Part shown: positions 6,071 to 6,107 of the stretch, in pieces | How positions within the stretch are numbered: the first letter of the stretch is position 1 | Layout: the number at the start of each line of letters is the position of its first letter | Assembly (NCBI GenBank): GCA_029882725.1 | Contig: JAOUKG010000185.1 | Span: 1 to 6,107, forward strand | Source: Cyclobacteriaceae bacterium | GTDB lineage: Bacteria > Bacteroidota > Bacteroidia > Cytophagales > Cyclobacteriaceae | Length of the DNA: 6,107 nucleotides | Direction of reading: 5' to 3' | Notes under the pieces: model-generated | What the model saw: only the letters and a program-made list of their open reading frames with translations | Told to the model about the DNA's origin: nothing | Databases searched by the model: none | Translations under genes and position numbers: made by a program

Positions 6071-6107
6071 CCCAAAATAACCTCGGGTTGAAAGCCGACA
6101 GGCTGTA

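Larger units (their letters stand above)
5715..6107. other. 393-bp non-coding, structure-rich intergenic region
   Basis: No convincing gene is visible on either strand. The region holds a weak stem (CCGGGT at 5717-5722 with ACCCGG at 5746-5751), a second copy of the GCATAA..CGGGTTTAAC motif, a 15-nt palindrome, a long foldback, a small inverted repeat AAAATT-gtagt-AATTTT at 6018-6034, and a perfect 7-bp hairpin at 6054-6070. Two minus-strand frames stay open at the right edge for 23 and 36 codons (stop of the longer at 5997-5999). They could be the tail of a convergent gene or chance. Confidence 0.6.

Noticed and set aside
1..6107. CRISPR arrays, tRNA/rRNA genes, insertion-sequence transposases
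   Set aside because: No regularly spaced repeats, no cloverleaf or rRNA signature, and no transposase motif found on either strand.

Overview
The window looks like a Bacteroidota chromosome segment. The DNA is AT-rich, start codons lack clear Shine-Dalgarno sequences, and the content is typical of carbohydrate-utilisation loci in that phylum (and in Planctomycetes/Verrucomicrobia): sugar-phosphate isomerase/epimerase TIM barrels next to a large cytochrome c/beta-propeller lipoprotein. Genus cannot be assigned from the sequence alone.

Layout, all genes on the + strand. (1) Positions 1-796 hold the 3' part of a xylose-isomerase-like TIM-barrel gene whose beginning lies outside the window. (2) Positions 834-1691 hold a ketose 3-epimerase of the D-tagatose/D-psicose 3-epimerase type, with a complete set of recognisable metal and substrate residues. 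(3) Positions 1788-2597 hold a third, divergent TIM barrel (IolE/inosose-dehydratase-like), apparently starting at GTG and preceded by three 12-bp tandem repeats. (4) Positions 2697-5714 hold a 1005-residue probable lipoprotein combining a beta-rich N-terminal domain, one c-type haem domain, a DUF6797-like region, a beta-propeller and an Ig-like C-terminal domain. (5) Positions 5715-6107 hold no convincing gene but are rich in inverted repeats, including an imperfect foldback with arms of about 46 nt.

How they may work together (inference): the spacers are short (37, 96 and 99 bp) and all genes point the same way, so they may form one transcription unit. The lipoprotein, exported and carrying haem c, could oxidise or sense a carbohydrate or pass on its electrons in the periplasm or on the outer membrane. 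The three cytoplasmic TIM barrels would then isomerise, epimerise or dehydrate the imported keto-sugars. The substrate cannot be read from the sequence.

The most noteworthy unexplained signals are the G8 and C7 tracts inside the lipoprotein gene (a single-base slip at G8 in either direction gives an almost immediate stop), a shared motif in the intergenic regions on both sides of that gene, the 12-bp tandem repeats, and the long foldback downstream.
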